The notes under the pieces are model-generated. The model saw nothing but the letters and a program-made list of their open reading frames with translations, did no database searches and was not told the DNA's origin. From positions 1 to 6,309 of the forward strand of contig JAGBSA010000136.1 of the NCBI GenBank assembly GCA_017632095.1: DNA of 6,309 bases, in the 5' to 3' direction. Each line of letters begins with the position of its first letter. Positions within the stretch are counted from its first letter, which is position 1. The translations under genes and the position numbers were made by a program. This stretch comes from Bacteroidales bacterium. GTDB taxonomy: Bacteria > Bacteroidota > Bacteroidia > Bacteroidales > P3. Of this stretch, positions 1-6,309 are shown in pieces.

Positions 1-93
1 AAAATTGAAAATTTAGTTCCTCGAAACAAAAAGAAGAAAGACGAAATCGATAACGGAACATACGATTTCAGTAAAGAAAAAAGACTATACTAA
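1..93 (+). CDS. 3' end of an unidentified gene (partial)
   Basis: Frame 1 is open from the window edge for 30 codons and ends at a TAA at 91-93; the other two + strand frames stop within the first 15 bases. The visible tail is hydrophilic and lysine-rich, with a KKKK run at residues 10-13, and ends in KEKRLY. No domain can be recognised from so short a piece. The next gene on the same strand begins 54 bp later with no convincing promoter box between, so the two may be co-transcribed. Protein identity is unknown, and it remains possible that this is a chance open stretch. Confidence 0.6.
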   Translation, partial: KIENLVPRNKKKKDEIDNGTYDFSKEKRLY

Positions 94-147
94 ATCTTAG
101 AATATCCTAATTCTTATTGCAAACCACTATTTATACGATTGGTTAAA

Positions 148-2085
148 ATGAATCTTTGTTTTAATTTTTTGAAACGGCGAGTTGATTTCTTAAAACGAAG
201 AATTATTTCCCCGAAACGAAGAATTATTTTAAGCCCTCTTTGTTTCGTTTTACTATTGTTTTGCATTAGTCCTTTGTACTCTCAAAAGAACGATATTCTT
301 TCCTATGACGAATGTAGTGAATCAATTTCCAAATCAGCAAAGAACGATTTTGGTAAAGCTTTTTCAGCATACAAGAAAGGGGAATACAATAAGAGTGTTG
401 CGATATTGAAAGAGCTGATAGACCAAGAGTCGGATTTTGCATCTGCTTACTTCTTACTCGGAATTATAGGCGTGTCTTCGGATAAGCCAACGATGATTGA
501 GAAGTATATGCCTAAGGTTTACGAAATTTGTCCCGAGTTTTCTCATCCGCTTTTGTACTATTACCTCGGTGTAATAGAGTATAGCAACAACAATTACGGG
601 AAAGCAATCCCTCACTTTGAACAATTCTTTGCTATAAACAACGAAGACCAATACGAAAACTTACAAAACGAAGCTATAAACTACATTCAGTGGTGCGATT
701 TTTTACATGAAACCACCGAAAAGAACTTTCCGTTCACCCCACAAAAGATTGACGGAGTTTCAAGCAGTAAAGACGAATCCAATATCTTTATTTCACATGA
801 CCAACAACAGATTTTCTTTGTCAGAAAAGAAATGTTGAAACAAGAAAACGACGAGAGCTTTTACCGAAAGACCGAATTCAAACAAGCCGATGTGCTTTGC
901 CGTTCAGAGATTGACCAAGAGGGTATGTTTGATGTTGGATTTAGAATAGATAAATCGATGAAAATGTCGGAGCCATATGGCAAAGTGAGTCTTAGTTGCA
1001 ACACTAAAATACTGTATTTCTCGCAAATGAACAAACAAAATGGAGAGAGCAGTCTCGATATTTTCGTTTGTGAAAACATAGGTGGCTATTGGAGTGAACC
1101 GAAATTGCTTTCAGAGTCGGTAAACAAAACTACATCAAACGAAATATCCCCTTCGGTGTCTTGTGATGGCAATACGCTTTACTTTGCTTCCAATAGAGAT
1201 GGCGGTAATGGCGGATATGATATTTACGTTTGCAGGAAAGAAAAAGACGGAACTTGGAGTGAGGCTTCCAATATGGGTAAACGAATCAATTCTCCGGGTG
1301 ATGAGATGAATCCATTTATACATTCGGATAATCATAGTTTCTATTTCTCCTCCAATGGTTGGAAAACTATAGGAGGGAATGATTGTTTCTATATAGACTT
1401 AGACGATATTAAAATGAAAAAAGCTCGAAACATAGGAGCGAATATCAATACAGAGAATGACGAAATGGAAATAGGCGTTCTTGCAGATGGGAAAACAGCT
1501 TACGGAACCTATATTGACTCTCATACAAACAACAAAGATATATGCTTATTCCCATTGCCAGATGATGTCTGTGCAGAAAAGACTGCTCTATTAAAGGGTC
1601 GGATTGATACAAAGACAGAACAAGACTACGAATGCAGTATAAAATCTTACGCAAAGAAAAGACGCACAAGTGTTACTTACAGAAGCGATGCAGAAACAGG
1701 GGAATTTGTGCTTTCTTTGATTGATAAAGAAGAATATCTGTTGAAGATTGAAAAGCAGGGTTATGAATTTTGTGCTTTCTATGTAGATTTGAACGACACA
1801 ATATCTGGATTGGATTTGACCTTATCGCAATTGGTTTCGGGTGAATCTTACATTTTAAGGGATATTATTTTTGATTCTTCTAACCAAATAAGAGAAGATA
1901 GTCGTGAAATTTTGAATGAATTTGTTGTGTTTTTGAAAGAAAATCCTCGATTGAGAATAGAGATTTTCGCACCTTCAAATAAAGCTGCGATTATTGCAGA
2001 TTATATAATCAAAAGTGGAATTAGAGCAGACAGAATCGCAGTTTCTAAAAGAGAAACTGAAGAAATCGGATTCATATTGCAGTAA
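148..2085 (+). CDS. PorE-like envelope protein: TPR, PD40 beta-propeller, CRD-like domain and degenerate OmpA-like C-terminus
   Basis: This 645-residue exported protein has the domain order of PorE, a type IX secretion component of Bacteroidota. A signal peptide occupies about residues 1-45, with a hydrophobic core around LCFVLLLFCI and probable cleavage after LYS; the core cysteine does not form a good lipobox. TPR-like helices follow at about 68-108 and 134-164. PD40/WD40-like strands lie at about 215-457; the clearest contain DGNTLYFASNRDGGNGGYDI (about 339-358) and FYFSSNGWKTIGGND (about 398-412). A carboxypeptidase-regulatory-like beta-sandwich follows at about 480-548, then an OmpA-like segment at 568-645 that lacks the usual GHTD, LSxxRA and NRRVEF motifs. 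I chose the ATG at 148 over the in-frame TTG at 139 because it is three codons away and no ribosome-binding site favours either. Length is close to PorE. A role in periplasmic scaffolding near the outer membrane is inferred; it could be a paralogue rather than true PorE. Confidence 0.8.
   Translation: MNLCFNFLKRRVDFLKRRIISPKRRIILSPLCFVLLLFCISPLYSQKNDILSYDECSESISKSAKNDFGKAFSAYKKGEYNKSVAILKELIDQESDFASAYFLLGIIGVSSDKPTMIEKYMPKVYEICPEFSHPLLYYYLGVIEYSNNNYGKAIPHFEQFFAINNEDQYENLQNEAINYIQWCDFLHETTEKNFPFTPQKIDGVSSSKDESNIFISHDQQQIFFVRKEMLKQENDESFYRKTEFKQADVLCRSEIDQEGMFDVGFRIDKSMKMSEPYGKVSLSCNTKILYFSQMNKQNGESSLDIFVCENIGGYWSEPKLLSESVNKTTSNEISPSVSCDGNTLYFASNRDGGNGGYDIYVCRKEKDGTWSEASNMGKRINSPGDEMNPFIHSDNHSFYFSSNGWKTIGGNDCFYIDLDDIKMKKARNIGANINTENDEMEIGVLADGKTAYGTYIDSHTNNKDICLFPLPDDVCAEKTALLKGRIDTKTEQDYECSIKSYAKKRRTSVTYRSDAETGEFVLSLIDKEEYLLKIEKQGYEFCAFYVDLNDTISGLDLTLSQLVSGESYILRDIIFDSSNQIREDSREILNEFVVFLKENPRLRIEIFAPSNKAAIIADYIIKSGIRADRIAVSKRETEEIGFILQ
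166..228 (+). repeat. Three tandem 21-bp units in the signal-peptide coding region
   Basis: Units at 166-186, 187-207 and 208-228 encode FLKRRVD, FLKRRII and SPKRRII. Units 2 and 3 match at 17 of 21 positions, with an identical 15-base block AAACGAAGAATTATT; units 1 and 2 match at about 14 of 21. The unit is a multiple of three, so the frame is kept. The repeats place nine basic residues in front of the hydrophobic core of the signal peptide. Confidence 0.8.
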
Positions 2086-2100
2086 ATTACAAGTTCTTTT

Positions 2101-2123
2101 ATTGAAATAGCTTTCAGTTTTTT
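2101..2123 (+). terminator. Weak rho-independent terminator for the PorE-like gene
   Basis: A short AT-rich stem (2101-2107 pairing with 2112-2118, one G-T pair, loop TAGC) is followed directly by five T residues at 2119-2123. It starts 16 bp after the stop codon of the PorE-like gene. The position and T-run fit a terminator, but the stem is weak. Confidence 0.4.
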
Positions 2124-2134
2124 AGATATGGGAT

Positions 2135-2167
2135 AAAACAAAAAGAGTCCGAACGATGTCGGACTCT
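2135..2167 (-). terminator. Rho-independent terminator for tnaA
   Basis: A perfect 9-bp inverted repeat (AGAGTCCGA at 2144-2152, TCGGACTCT at 2159-2167) encloses a 6-base loop. Read on the - strand the stem is followed by TTTTGTTTT (2143-2135). It lies 21 bp beyond the tnaA stop codon. The + strand side of the stem has no T-run, so it acts mainly for the - strand. Confidence 0.85.
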
Positions 2168-2188
2168 CAAATCATTGGACTATATTGA

Positions 2189-3562
2189 TTATAATCTTTC
2201 CAATTGTACAGTAAAGTGACGCATCAATTCAGCTTCCCAAGTGATTTTTACACCTCTTGTGATTTCGTTTCTTCTATCGTAAACGTTCTTCAAAGCAGCT
2301 GCGATAACGTCCATGTGATTGTTTGTGTAAACTCTTCTTGGTATGCACAAACGAACAAAGTCTAATCCACCGAAACGGTTTTCTCTTGTAACAGGATCTC
2401 TGTCTGCTAAGATATATCCGATTTCGCAACCACGGATACCTGCTTCCAAGTAAAGCTCACAAGTCAATGTTTGAGCAGGGAACTCTTCTTTTGGAACGTT
2501 TGTAAGGATTCTGTCTGCATCAACGAAGATTGCGTGTCCTCCAACAGGTCTTTGGTAAGGTATTCCGTACTCATCTAATTTTGCAGCCAAGTATTGTACT
2601 TGACGAATACGAGTATCAAGGTTGTCAAACTCTGTATTTTCGTCCAAACCTACTGCCAAAGCGTCCATATCTCTTCCGTTCATACCACCGTAAGTAAGGA
2701 AGCCTTCGAAAGGAATACAGAACAATTTAGCACCTTCGTACCATTCTTTCTTGCGAGTTGCAATGAATCCACCCATATTAACGATACCGTCTTTCTTTGC
2801 AGACATTGTCATACCGTCTGCGTATGAGAACATTTCTTTTGCAATTTCTTTTATTGTTTTGTTTGCATATCCTTCTTCACGAGTCTTGATAAAGTAAGCG
2901 TTTTCTGCGAAACGAGCAGAGTCAAGTATCACAGGCTTGTTGTATTTGTCTGCAATAGCTCTTACTTCTCTAAGATTTTGCATAGAAACAGGTTGTCCTC
3001 CTGCTGTGTTGTTTGTAACTGTAACGATAATGAAAGGAATTATGTCAGCGTTTTCAGCCAAAGCTTTCTCCAATTTCTTAGGATCTACGTTTCCTTTGAA
3101 AGGTATTTCCAATTGAGTGTCCTTTGCTTCGTCTATTGTGCAGTCTAAAGCAGTTGCTTTACGGCTTTCGATATGTCCTTTTGTAGTATCGAAGTGAGAG
3201 TTACCAGGAAAAATCTCTCCTTGTTTTACTAAGTGAGAGAACAAAACGTTTTCTGCTGCACGGCCTTGGTGAGTTGGGATAACGTATTCAAATCCTGTGA
3301 TTGCAGTGATTGTGTCTTTCAAACGGAAGAAGCTGCTTGCTCCTGCGTAAGACTCGTCTCCCATCATCATTGCTGCCCATTGACGGTCAGACATTGAGCC
3401 TGTACCAGAGTCAGTGATACAATCGATGTACACATGTTCTGATTTAAGCATGAAAACATTGTTCTTAGCTTCTTTAAGCCATTGTTCACGTTCTGCGCGT
3501 GTAGATTTTCTGATTGGTTCTACCATTTTAATCTTCCACGATTCTGCGAAAGGTAATTCCAT
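2189..3562 (-). CDS. tnaA: Tryptophanase (tryptophan indole-lyase)
   Basis: This 457-residue cytoplasmic PLP enzyme splits L-tryptophan into indole, pyruvate and ammonia. It belongs to the beta-eliminating lyase family, whose two close members are tryptophanase and tyrosine phenol-lyase. The PLP lysine is K257 in MSAKKD (254-258); R404 in RLCIPRR should bind the substrate carboxylate, and Y72 in GDESYAG is the conserved active-site tyrosine. Three positions separate the two enzymes and all point to tryptophanase: D125 in FDTT (Asp137 in E. coli TnaA, Thr in the phenol-lyase), I381 in EIG (Ile396 in E. coli, Arg381 in the phenol-lyase), and H449 in RHFT (His463 in E. coli, Phe in the phenol-lyase). 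The overall length is nearer the phenol-lyase, because an insertion of E. coli TnaA around residue 115 is absent. The 5' leader carries a promoter box, a small ORF and two hairpins; a strong terminator follows the gene. Confidence 0.97.
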   Translation of the reverse strand: MELPFAESWKIKMVEPIRKSTRAEREQWLKEAKNNVFMLKSEHVYIDCITDSGTGSMSDRQWAAMMMGDESYAGASSFFRLKDTITAITGFEYVIPTHQGRAAENVLFSHLVKQGEIFPGNSHFDTTKGHIESRKATALDCTIDEAKDTQLEIPFKGNVDPKKLEKALAENADIIPFIIVTVTNNTAGGQPVSMQNLREVRAIADKYNKPVILDSARFAENAYFIKTREEGYANKTIKEIAKEMFSYADGMTMSAKKDGIVNMGGFIATRKKEWYEGAKLFCIPFEGFLTYGGMNGRDMDALAVGLDENTEFDNLDTRIRQVQYLAAKLDEYGIPYQRPVGGHAIFVDADRILTNVPKEEFPAQTLTCELYLEAGIRGCEIGYILADRDPVTRENRFGGLDFVRLCIPRRVYTNNHMDVIAAALKNVYDRRNEITRGVKITWEAELMRHFTVQLERL

Positions 3563-3574
3563 AACTTATAAAAA

Positions 3575-3589
3575 TTTTAATGATTAAAA
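3575..3589. repeat. AT-only inverted repeat just upstream of tnaA
   Basis: TTTTAAT-G-ATTAAAA is a perfect 7-bp dyad about the central base, ending 13 bp before the tnaA start codon on the - strand. Its hairpin would be weak, being all A-T pairs. In such AT-rich intergenic DNA it may be chance. Confidence 0.3.
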
Positions 3590-3620
3590 AAATAATTGAA
3601 AATAAAATACCAAATAACTA

Positions 3621-3644
3621 TTCTGTAACAAGGTTGTTACAGAA
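3621..3644 (-). promoter_or_regulatory. Hairpin B: 24-bp near-perfect palindrome in the tnaA leader
   Basis: The arms TTCTGTAACAA and TTGTTACAGAA are exact reverse complements around a central GG (CC on the - strand). In a tnaA transcript this folds as a 10-bp stem with an ACCU tetraloop, starting 58 nt upstream of the tnaA start codon. The 5' arm contains the stop codon of the candidate leader ORF. The following RNA is U-rich but has no clean U-run, so it is not a standard terminator. As DNA it could instead be an operator for a dimeric regulator; the TGTAAC/GTTACA half-sites fit several families and no regulator is named here. Confidence 0.65.
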
Positions 3645-3723
3645 CGAAAAACGAATCCCTTTCCTTAAGGTTAAGGAAAAGTTCACAGCCATTAACGAGT
3701 AGTAATGTCAAATTCGTTTTCAT
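3637..3723 (-). CDS. Candidate 28-residue leader peptide upstream of tnaA
   Basis: An ATG at 3723 opens 28 codons ending in TAA at 3637-3639. It starts with MKTNLTLLLV, is rich in leucine (8 of 28) and has no tryptophan. The ATG lies 19 nt downstream of the TAACTTTG promoter box, so it would be the first start codon in the transcript. Codons 15-22 read through hairpin A, and the stop codon sits inside the 5' arm of hairpin B, so a translating ribosome would open both. The layout resembles leader-peptide control such as tnaC, but the absence of Trp argues against the same arrest mechanism. It does not match a family I know, and an ORF this short could be chance. Confidence 0.4.
   Translation of the reverse strand: MKTNLTLLLVNGCELFLNLKERDSFFVL
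3660..3679 (-). promoter_or_regulatory. Hairpin A: 20-bp near-perfect palindrome in the tnaA leader
   Basis: The arms TTTCCTTAA and TTAAGGAAA are exact reverse complements around a central GG (CC on the - strand). In RNA this gives an 8-bp stem with an ACCU loop, the same loop as hairpin B. The symmetry centres of the two dyads are 37 bp apart. The stem sequences differ outside the shared AACCTT centre. Confidence 0.6.
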
Positions 3724-3742
3724 ATTATTGTTTTGATGTGTG

Positions 3743-3750
3743 CAAAGTTA
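3743..3750 (-). promoter_or_regulatory. Bacteroides-type -7 promoter box for tnaA
   Basis: The - strand reads TAACTTTG, an exact match to the Bacteroidota sigma factor -7 consensus TAnnTTTG. A T-rich TTTCG lies 20 bases upstream, where the looser -33 TTTG element is expected; that half is imperfect. A transcript would start near 3736-3738 and carry a leader of about 175 nt before tnaA. Confidence 0.65.
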
Positions 3751-3766
3751 CAACATAAATATGAGA

Positions 3767-3793
3767 AAAACGAAACTTCGTTTTAATTTTTTT
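3767..3793. terminator. Terminator-like dyad upstream of the tnaA promoter
   Basis: AAAACGAA (3767-3774) and TTCGTTTT (3777-3784) are exact reverse complements. On the + strand a run of seven T residues follows (3787-3793). On the - strand the core ACGAA/TTCGT stem is followed by TTTTCTC. It could end transcription coming from the U32 gene before the tnaA promoter. A second, weaker - strand candidate lies closer to the U32 stop: AAAGG/CCTTT at about 3839-3858, then a T-rich stretch. Neither is strong. Confidence 0.35.
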
Positions 3794-3870
3794 ATTCTTG
3801 AATTTAATATTGTGAAATCAAGTTTCAGAAAAATGAAACAAAGGTTTTCTAAATCCTTTCTTAGAGTCGT

Positions 3871-4284
3871 TTAATCCATTGCCCAAACGCTCATCATGCA
3901 GTTTGAACAATCGAAACTCAAACGATAAGTATGTTGATTATCTCTAAGGAATAAATCACCTTCAAAGCCTTTTGAAAGTTTATCTCTTCGCAAGCATTGA
4001 CCAAGGTTAAATCTCAAACAATTCTTCGAGCGCATCAGTTCGTGATTTCTTTTGTTTGGATTTATCTCAACGGCACTTTCTTTAACCAAGACACCCATTT
4101 GCTCATAGAATTCTTTACTCAAATCATTTGAAACATTCTCTTGATAATCTACCTCTTGACTTATGTAGTTTGTATTTTTGTTTAATTGTTGCGAATGCAA
4201 TGCTTGGTTCGCTTTTTTCAAATTTTCAGTCAGCAATTCGCAACATCTGCGTCTCAAATCGGCAAGTAAAGAATTTGGGAAGAA
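3871..4284 (-). pseudogene. C-terminal part of the U32-family gene, beyond an in-frame UAA
   Basis: This stretch continues the reading frame of the U32 gene immediately after the TAA at 4285-4287; no frameshift is needed. It encodes 137 residues starting FFPNSLLADLRRR, which fits the family segment linking the barrel to the C-terminal region. It ends with the conserved cysteine signature LMRSKNCLRFNLGQC and FDCSNCMM: C558, C566, C595 and C598 if the whole gene is numbered through the stop. With the upstream part the gene would be 606 codons, the usual length of long U32 proteins. Only an internal TTG at 4257 could start separate translation, and there is no sign of a ribosome-binding site. 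The intact C-terminal motif suggests a recent nonsense change, a sequencing error, or, less likely, readthrough. Confidence 0.85.
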
Positions 4285-5691
4285 TTATCTCTCTGAGCAA
4301 TCATAGGAAAAGTTTCTCAAAGCAAAGACCGTATCGCCTAATTTCCCGATTTGCTTTCGTAAATTTTCCTCATAGGCATTTGTATTTTTGACAGCCTCTT
4401 TCACATGCTCAAAAGAAATGCTTGCAATCACATTATTTTCCGTTTGAAACCTCAATTCGTTATCACTCAAACAAGCATCTATCCAAATGTTTCTTGAAGC
4501 CGAATTTCCGGAAAGTTGTTTGTCGAAAGCTACATCTTTATTCCTATATAGTACAGTTCCTTTTGGAATACTTATTTTTTTGTTTGCACGAAAACCGTTT
4601 GCCGTTACCGCATTAACCAAAAGCCCATTCAAATCACCCTTTTGGTCAAAGAAAACAATGCCATCGCCACTATGTAAAGCCTCTTTTGAATCCGTTTTTA
4701 TGAAACCATCTTTCTCCGAAACAACTCTTCCGAATACTTTGCCAAGGCTTTTTGTCGATTTGTGATTTCCGGTTTTTTCGCTTTTGCCTTCGAGATTGAA
4801 AATAGTAAAACCTCGATTGAAACTCTTTTCTACATCGGGTGAAAAATTCAAATCGACCTTTCCATAAGACGAACGCTTGTATTGAGGATTCCTTTTGCAG
4901 AAATCATTCATCAATTCGCTATAATACGCCGTTACATTGCGGACATAATTTATGTCTTTCAAACGTCCCTCAATCTTAAAGCTGACAACGCCTGCTTTAA
5001 TCAAGTCTTCCAACTTTGAAGCGGCGTTAAAATCCTTTGTACTCAAAAGATAGGCATCTTTTATCAAGACTTCGCCATTTGCATTCAACAAATCGTAACT
5101 GCTTCTGCAAGATTGGCAACACTCACCTCGATTTGCACTTCTCTTAGTTTGGTAATGACTTAAATAACATCTGCCACTGACCGAGCAACACAAAGCTCCA
5201 TGAATGAAAAACTCCAATTCGACATCAGGGCAATGGGAATGTATCTCTTTTATATCCTCAATTGACAATTCTCTTGCAAGCACTACGCGTTCTATTCCGG
5301 CGTTTTCAAACCACTTAACCTTCTCTTTGGTGAAATTATTCGCCTGAGTGGAAGCGTGAATTGTCATATTGCATTCATTCATTTGAAGATATGCCATATC
5401 CTGAACGATGATTGCATCGACTCCTGCTTGATATAAATCTCTTACAGTCTGTCTTGCACTCTCAAATTCCTCATTATACAATATTGTATTCAAGGTAACA
5501 TATACCTTTACACCGAACAGATGATCATAATTCACCACTTCCCTTATGTCTTCTAAGGAATTGCCCGCAGAAACTCTTGCTCCGAAACGTTCAAAGCCCA
5601 TATAAACAGCATCTGCTCCGCAATCGATAGCTGCAAAAGCCGTTTCCTTGTTTCTTGCAGGAGAAAGCAATTCGATGAATCTTTGTTCCAT
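4285..5691 (-). CDS. U32 peptidase-family protein, RlhA-like, ended early by an in-frame UAA
   Basis: The 468 residues form the N-terminal and central parts of a U32-family protein. Members include UbiU/UbiV, TrhP and RlhA, Fe-S enzymes that hydroxylate ubiquinone precursors, tRNA or 23S rRNA, and proteins earlier called collagenases (PrtC). The start [20 protein letters not shown] and [15 protein letters not shown] (about 25-39) are the typical barrel opening. The core signature is [18 protein letters not shown] (161-178), then [12 protein letters not shown] (184-195) and SFKIEGRLK (237-245); C168, C175, C191 and C195 are likely metal-cluster cysteines. A beta-rich region at about 310-390 and the length of the complete frame point to the RlhA type rather than short TrhP. 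Substrate is inferred. The ATG at 5691 fits the family N-terminus although it overlaps the upstream transporter frame by 139 nt. Translation would stop at 4285-4287, losing the C-terminal four-cysteine region. Confidence 0.88.
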   Translation of the reverse strand: MEQRFIELLSPARNKETAFAAIDCGADAVYMGFERFGARVSAGNSLEDIREVVNYDHLFGVKVYVTLNTILYNEEFESARQTVRDLYQAGVDAIIVQDMAYLQMNECNMTIHASTQANNFTKEKVKWFENAGIERVVLARELSIEDIKEIHSHCPDVELEFFIHGALCCSVSGRCYLSHYQTKRSANRGECCQSCRSSYDLLNANGEVLIKDAYLLSTKDFNAASKLEDLIKAGVVSFKIEGRLKDINYVRNVTAYYSELMNDFCKRNPQYKRSSYGKVDLNFSPDVEKSFNRGFTIFNLEGKSEKTGNHKSTKSLGKVFGRVVSEKDGFIKTDSKEALHSGDGIVFFDQKGDLNGLLVNAVTANGFRANKKISIPKGTVLYRNKDVAFDKQLSGNSASRNIWIDACLSDNELRFQTENNVIASISFEHVKEAVKNTNAYEENLRKQIGKLGDTVFALRNFSYDCSER

Positions 5692-6309
5692 TCTCTCGAA
5701 ACTTCGGATAAGGCAATTACAATCAAGATTTGAGCCGATAAAACCCTGAGAAACATAGTCAAAGGATAGACAGAGGCATACGCAATTGCAGGAGCGTCAT
5801 TCGGAGACTGCTCATTGGCAAAGGCAAGTGCAGGAGGGTCGGTTGTACAGCCTGCAAGAAGACCGCAAAGCGTGAAATAATTCATCTTCCACTTCAATCG
5901 GGCAAACAGACCTACGATAAGAAGAGGCAGAATCGTTATTATAAGACCGTAAAACACCCAAATGTAACCGCCATTCATTATTGCAGAGAAGAATTTTCCA
6001 CCCGCAGACAAACCAACCGAAGCAAGGAATAAAGAGATTCCTATTTCCCTTATCATCATATTTGCAGATGTAGTTGTGAAAGTTACAATTTTATAGTAGG
6101 GACCAAATCTTCCCATAAGGATTGCAACTATCAACGGACCGCCTGCAAGACCCAATTTAACGCTTTGTGGTAAGAATGGAAATGCAATAGGGATTGAGCC
6201 GAATATAATTCCCAAAACAATTCCTAAGAATATTGTAATAAGATTCGGAGTGTTGAGTCTCTTCATAGAATTTACCAAAAGAGCAGTAACCTTTTCAACA
6301 TTTGCTTCC
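5553..6309 (-). CDS. YidE/AspT-family transporter, C-terminal membrane domain (5' end beyond window)
   Basis: The frame is open to the window edge, so the TTG at 6278 is not a true start; the visible part is the C-terminal half of a protein usually about 550 residues long. Numbering from that TTG, about six membrane segments are seen: 11-31, 42-56, 72-93, 104-127, 133-152 and 163-190. Family motifs are [18 protein letters not shown] (43-60) and [17 protein letters not shown] (139-155), followed by YPLTMFLR. Relatives exchange aspartate and alanine or other small carboxylates across the inner membrane; this substrate is unknown. The N-terminal half and any TrkA-C (RCK_C) domains lie outside. 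The hydrophobic domain ends at about 190, where E. coli YidE ends within a few residues, yet this frame runs on about 50 residues to a TAG at 5553-5555, entirely over the U32 start. The tail is not family-like. Confidence 0.88.
   Translation of the reverse strand, partial: EANVEKVTALLVNSMKRLNTPNLITIFLGIVLGIIFGSIPIAFPFLPQSVKLGLAGGPLIVAILMGRFGPYYKIVTFTTTSANMMIREIGISLFLASVGLSAGGKFFSAIMNGGYIWVFYGLIITILPLLIVGLFARLKWKMNYFTLCGLLAGCTTDPPALAFANEQSPNDAPAIAYASVYPLTMFLRVLSAQILIVIALSEVSREWNKDSSNCFLLQETRKRLLQLSIAEQMLFIWALNVSEQEFLRAIP

Noticed and set aside
139..147. TTG at 139 as the start of the PorE-like protein
   Set aside because: An ATG lies three codons downstream, and nothing in the sequence favours the TTG.
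256..285. Lipoprotein signal in the PorE-like protein
   Set aside because: The only candidate cysteine in the signal region follows LLF, which does not fit the lipobox; signal peptidase I cleavage after LYS fits better.
2594..2827. Open frame on the + strand inside tnaA
   Set aside because: It lies wholly within the strongly supported tnaA gene, and its protein shows no family features.
2189..3562. Tyrosine phenol-lyase instead of tryptophanase
   Set aside because: The overall length is similar, but D125, I381 and H449 are the tryptophanase residues at the positions that distinguish the two enzymes.
3621..3644. Canonical CRP/FNR-type operator
   Set aside because: The spacing is wrong: TGTAA and TTACA are separated by 8 bases rather than 6, so only a generic dyad can be claimed.
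4285..4287. Recoded stop (selenocysteine or pyrrolysine)
   Set aside because: The codon is UAA rather than UGA or UAG, and no recoding structure is evident downstream.
4128..4765. Several + strand open frames of 64-92 codons opposite the U32 gene
   Set aside because: They are antisense to conserved U32 coding sequence and show no recognisable domain or start signal.

Overview
The window looks like a piece of a Bacteroidales (Bacteroidota) chromosome. The reasons are its AT-rich composition, the absence of Shine-Dalgarno-like sequences before the genes, a Bacteroides-type -7 promoter box (TAnnTTTG) ahead of the tryptophanase gene, and the gene content: a TPR/PD40/OmpA cell-envelope protein of the PorE type, a short-form tryptophanase, a long U32-family protein and a YidE/AspT-type transporter. 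No rRNA, tRNA, insertion sequence or CRISPR array was seen.

Layout. On the + strand, the last 30 codons of an unidentified gene (1-93) are followed 54 bp later by a PorE-like multidomain envelope protein (148-2085). It converges on a block of - strand genes. Between the two lie about 100 bp with a weak + strand terminator and a strong - strand terminator. Read in its own direction, the - strand block is: the 3' part of a YidE/AspT-family transporter gene (5553-6309, cut by the window edge); a U32-family, RlhA-like gene whose frame is interrupted by an in-frame UAA (3871-5691); a 308-bp intergenic region; and tryptophanase tnaA (2189-3562).

The most interesting part is the 308-bp region before tnaA. 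It holds, in order on the - strand, a terminator-like dyad, a good -7 promoter box, a 28-codon leader ORF, and two consecutive near-perfect hairpins with different stems but the same ACCU apical loop. The leader ORF runs through the first hairpin and stops inside the 5' arm of the second. This resembles an attenuator or leader-peptide control element like E. coli tnaC in layout, but the leader has no tryptophan codon. It is a hypothesis from the sequence alone.

Other oddities are the UAA within an otherwise intact U32 frame, a 139-nt overlap in which the transporter frame runs far past its expected end into the U32 gene, a PorE-like protein whose OmpA-like domain has lost its peptidoglycan-binding motifs, and a 21-bp tandem repeat that encodes an unusually long basic n-region in that protein's signal peptide.

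Functionally the genes do not form one obvious pathway. Tryptophanase converts tryptophan to indole, pyruvate and ammonia. The transporter belongs to an amino-acid/dicarboxylate exchanger superfamily, the U32 protein is probably an RNA-modifying Fe-S enzyme, and the PorE-like protein acts in the envelope.
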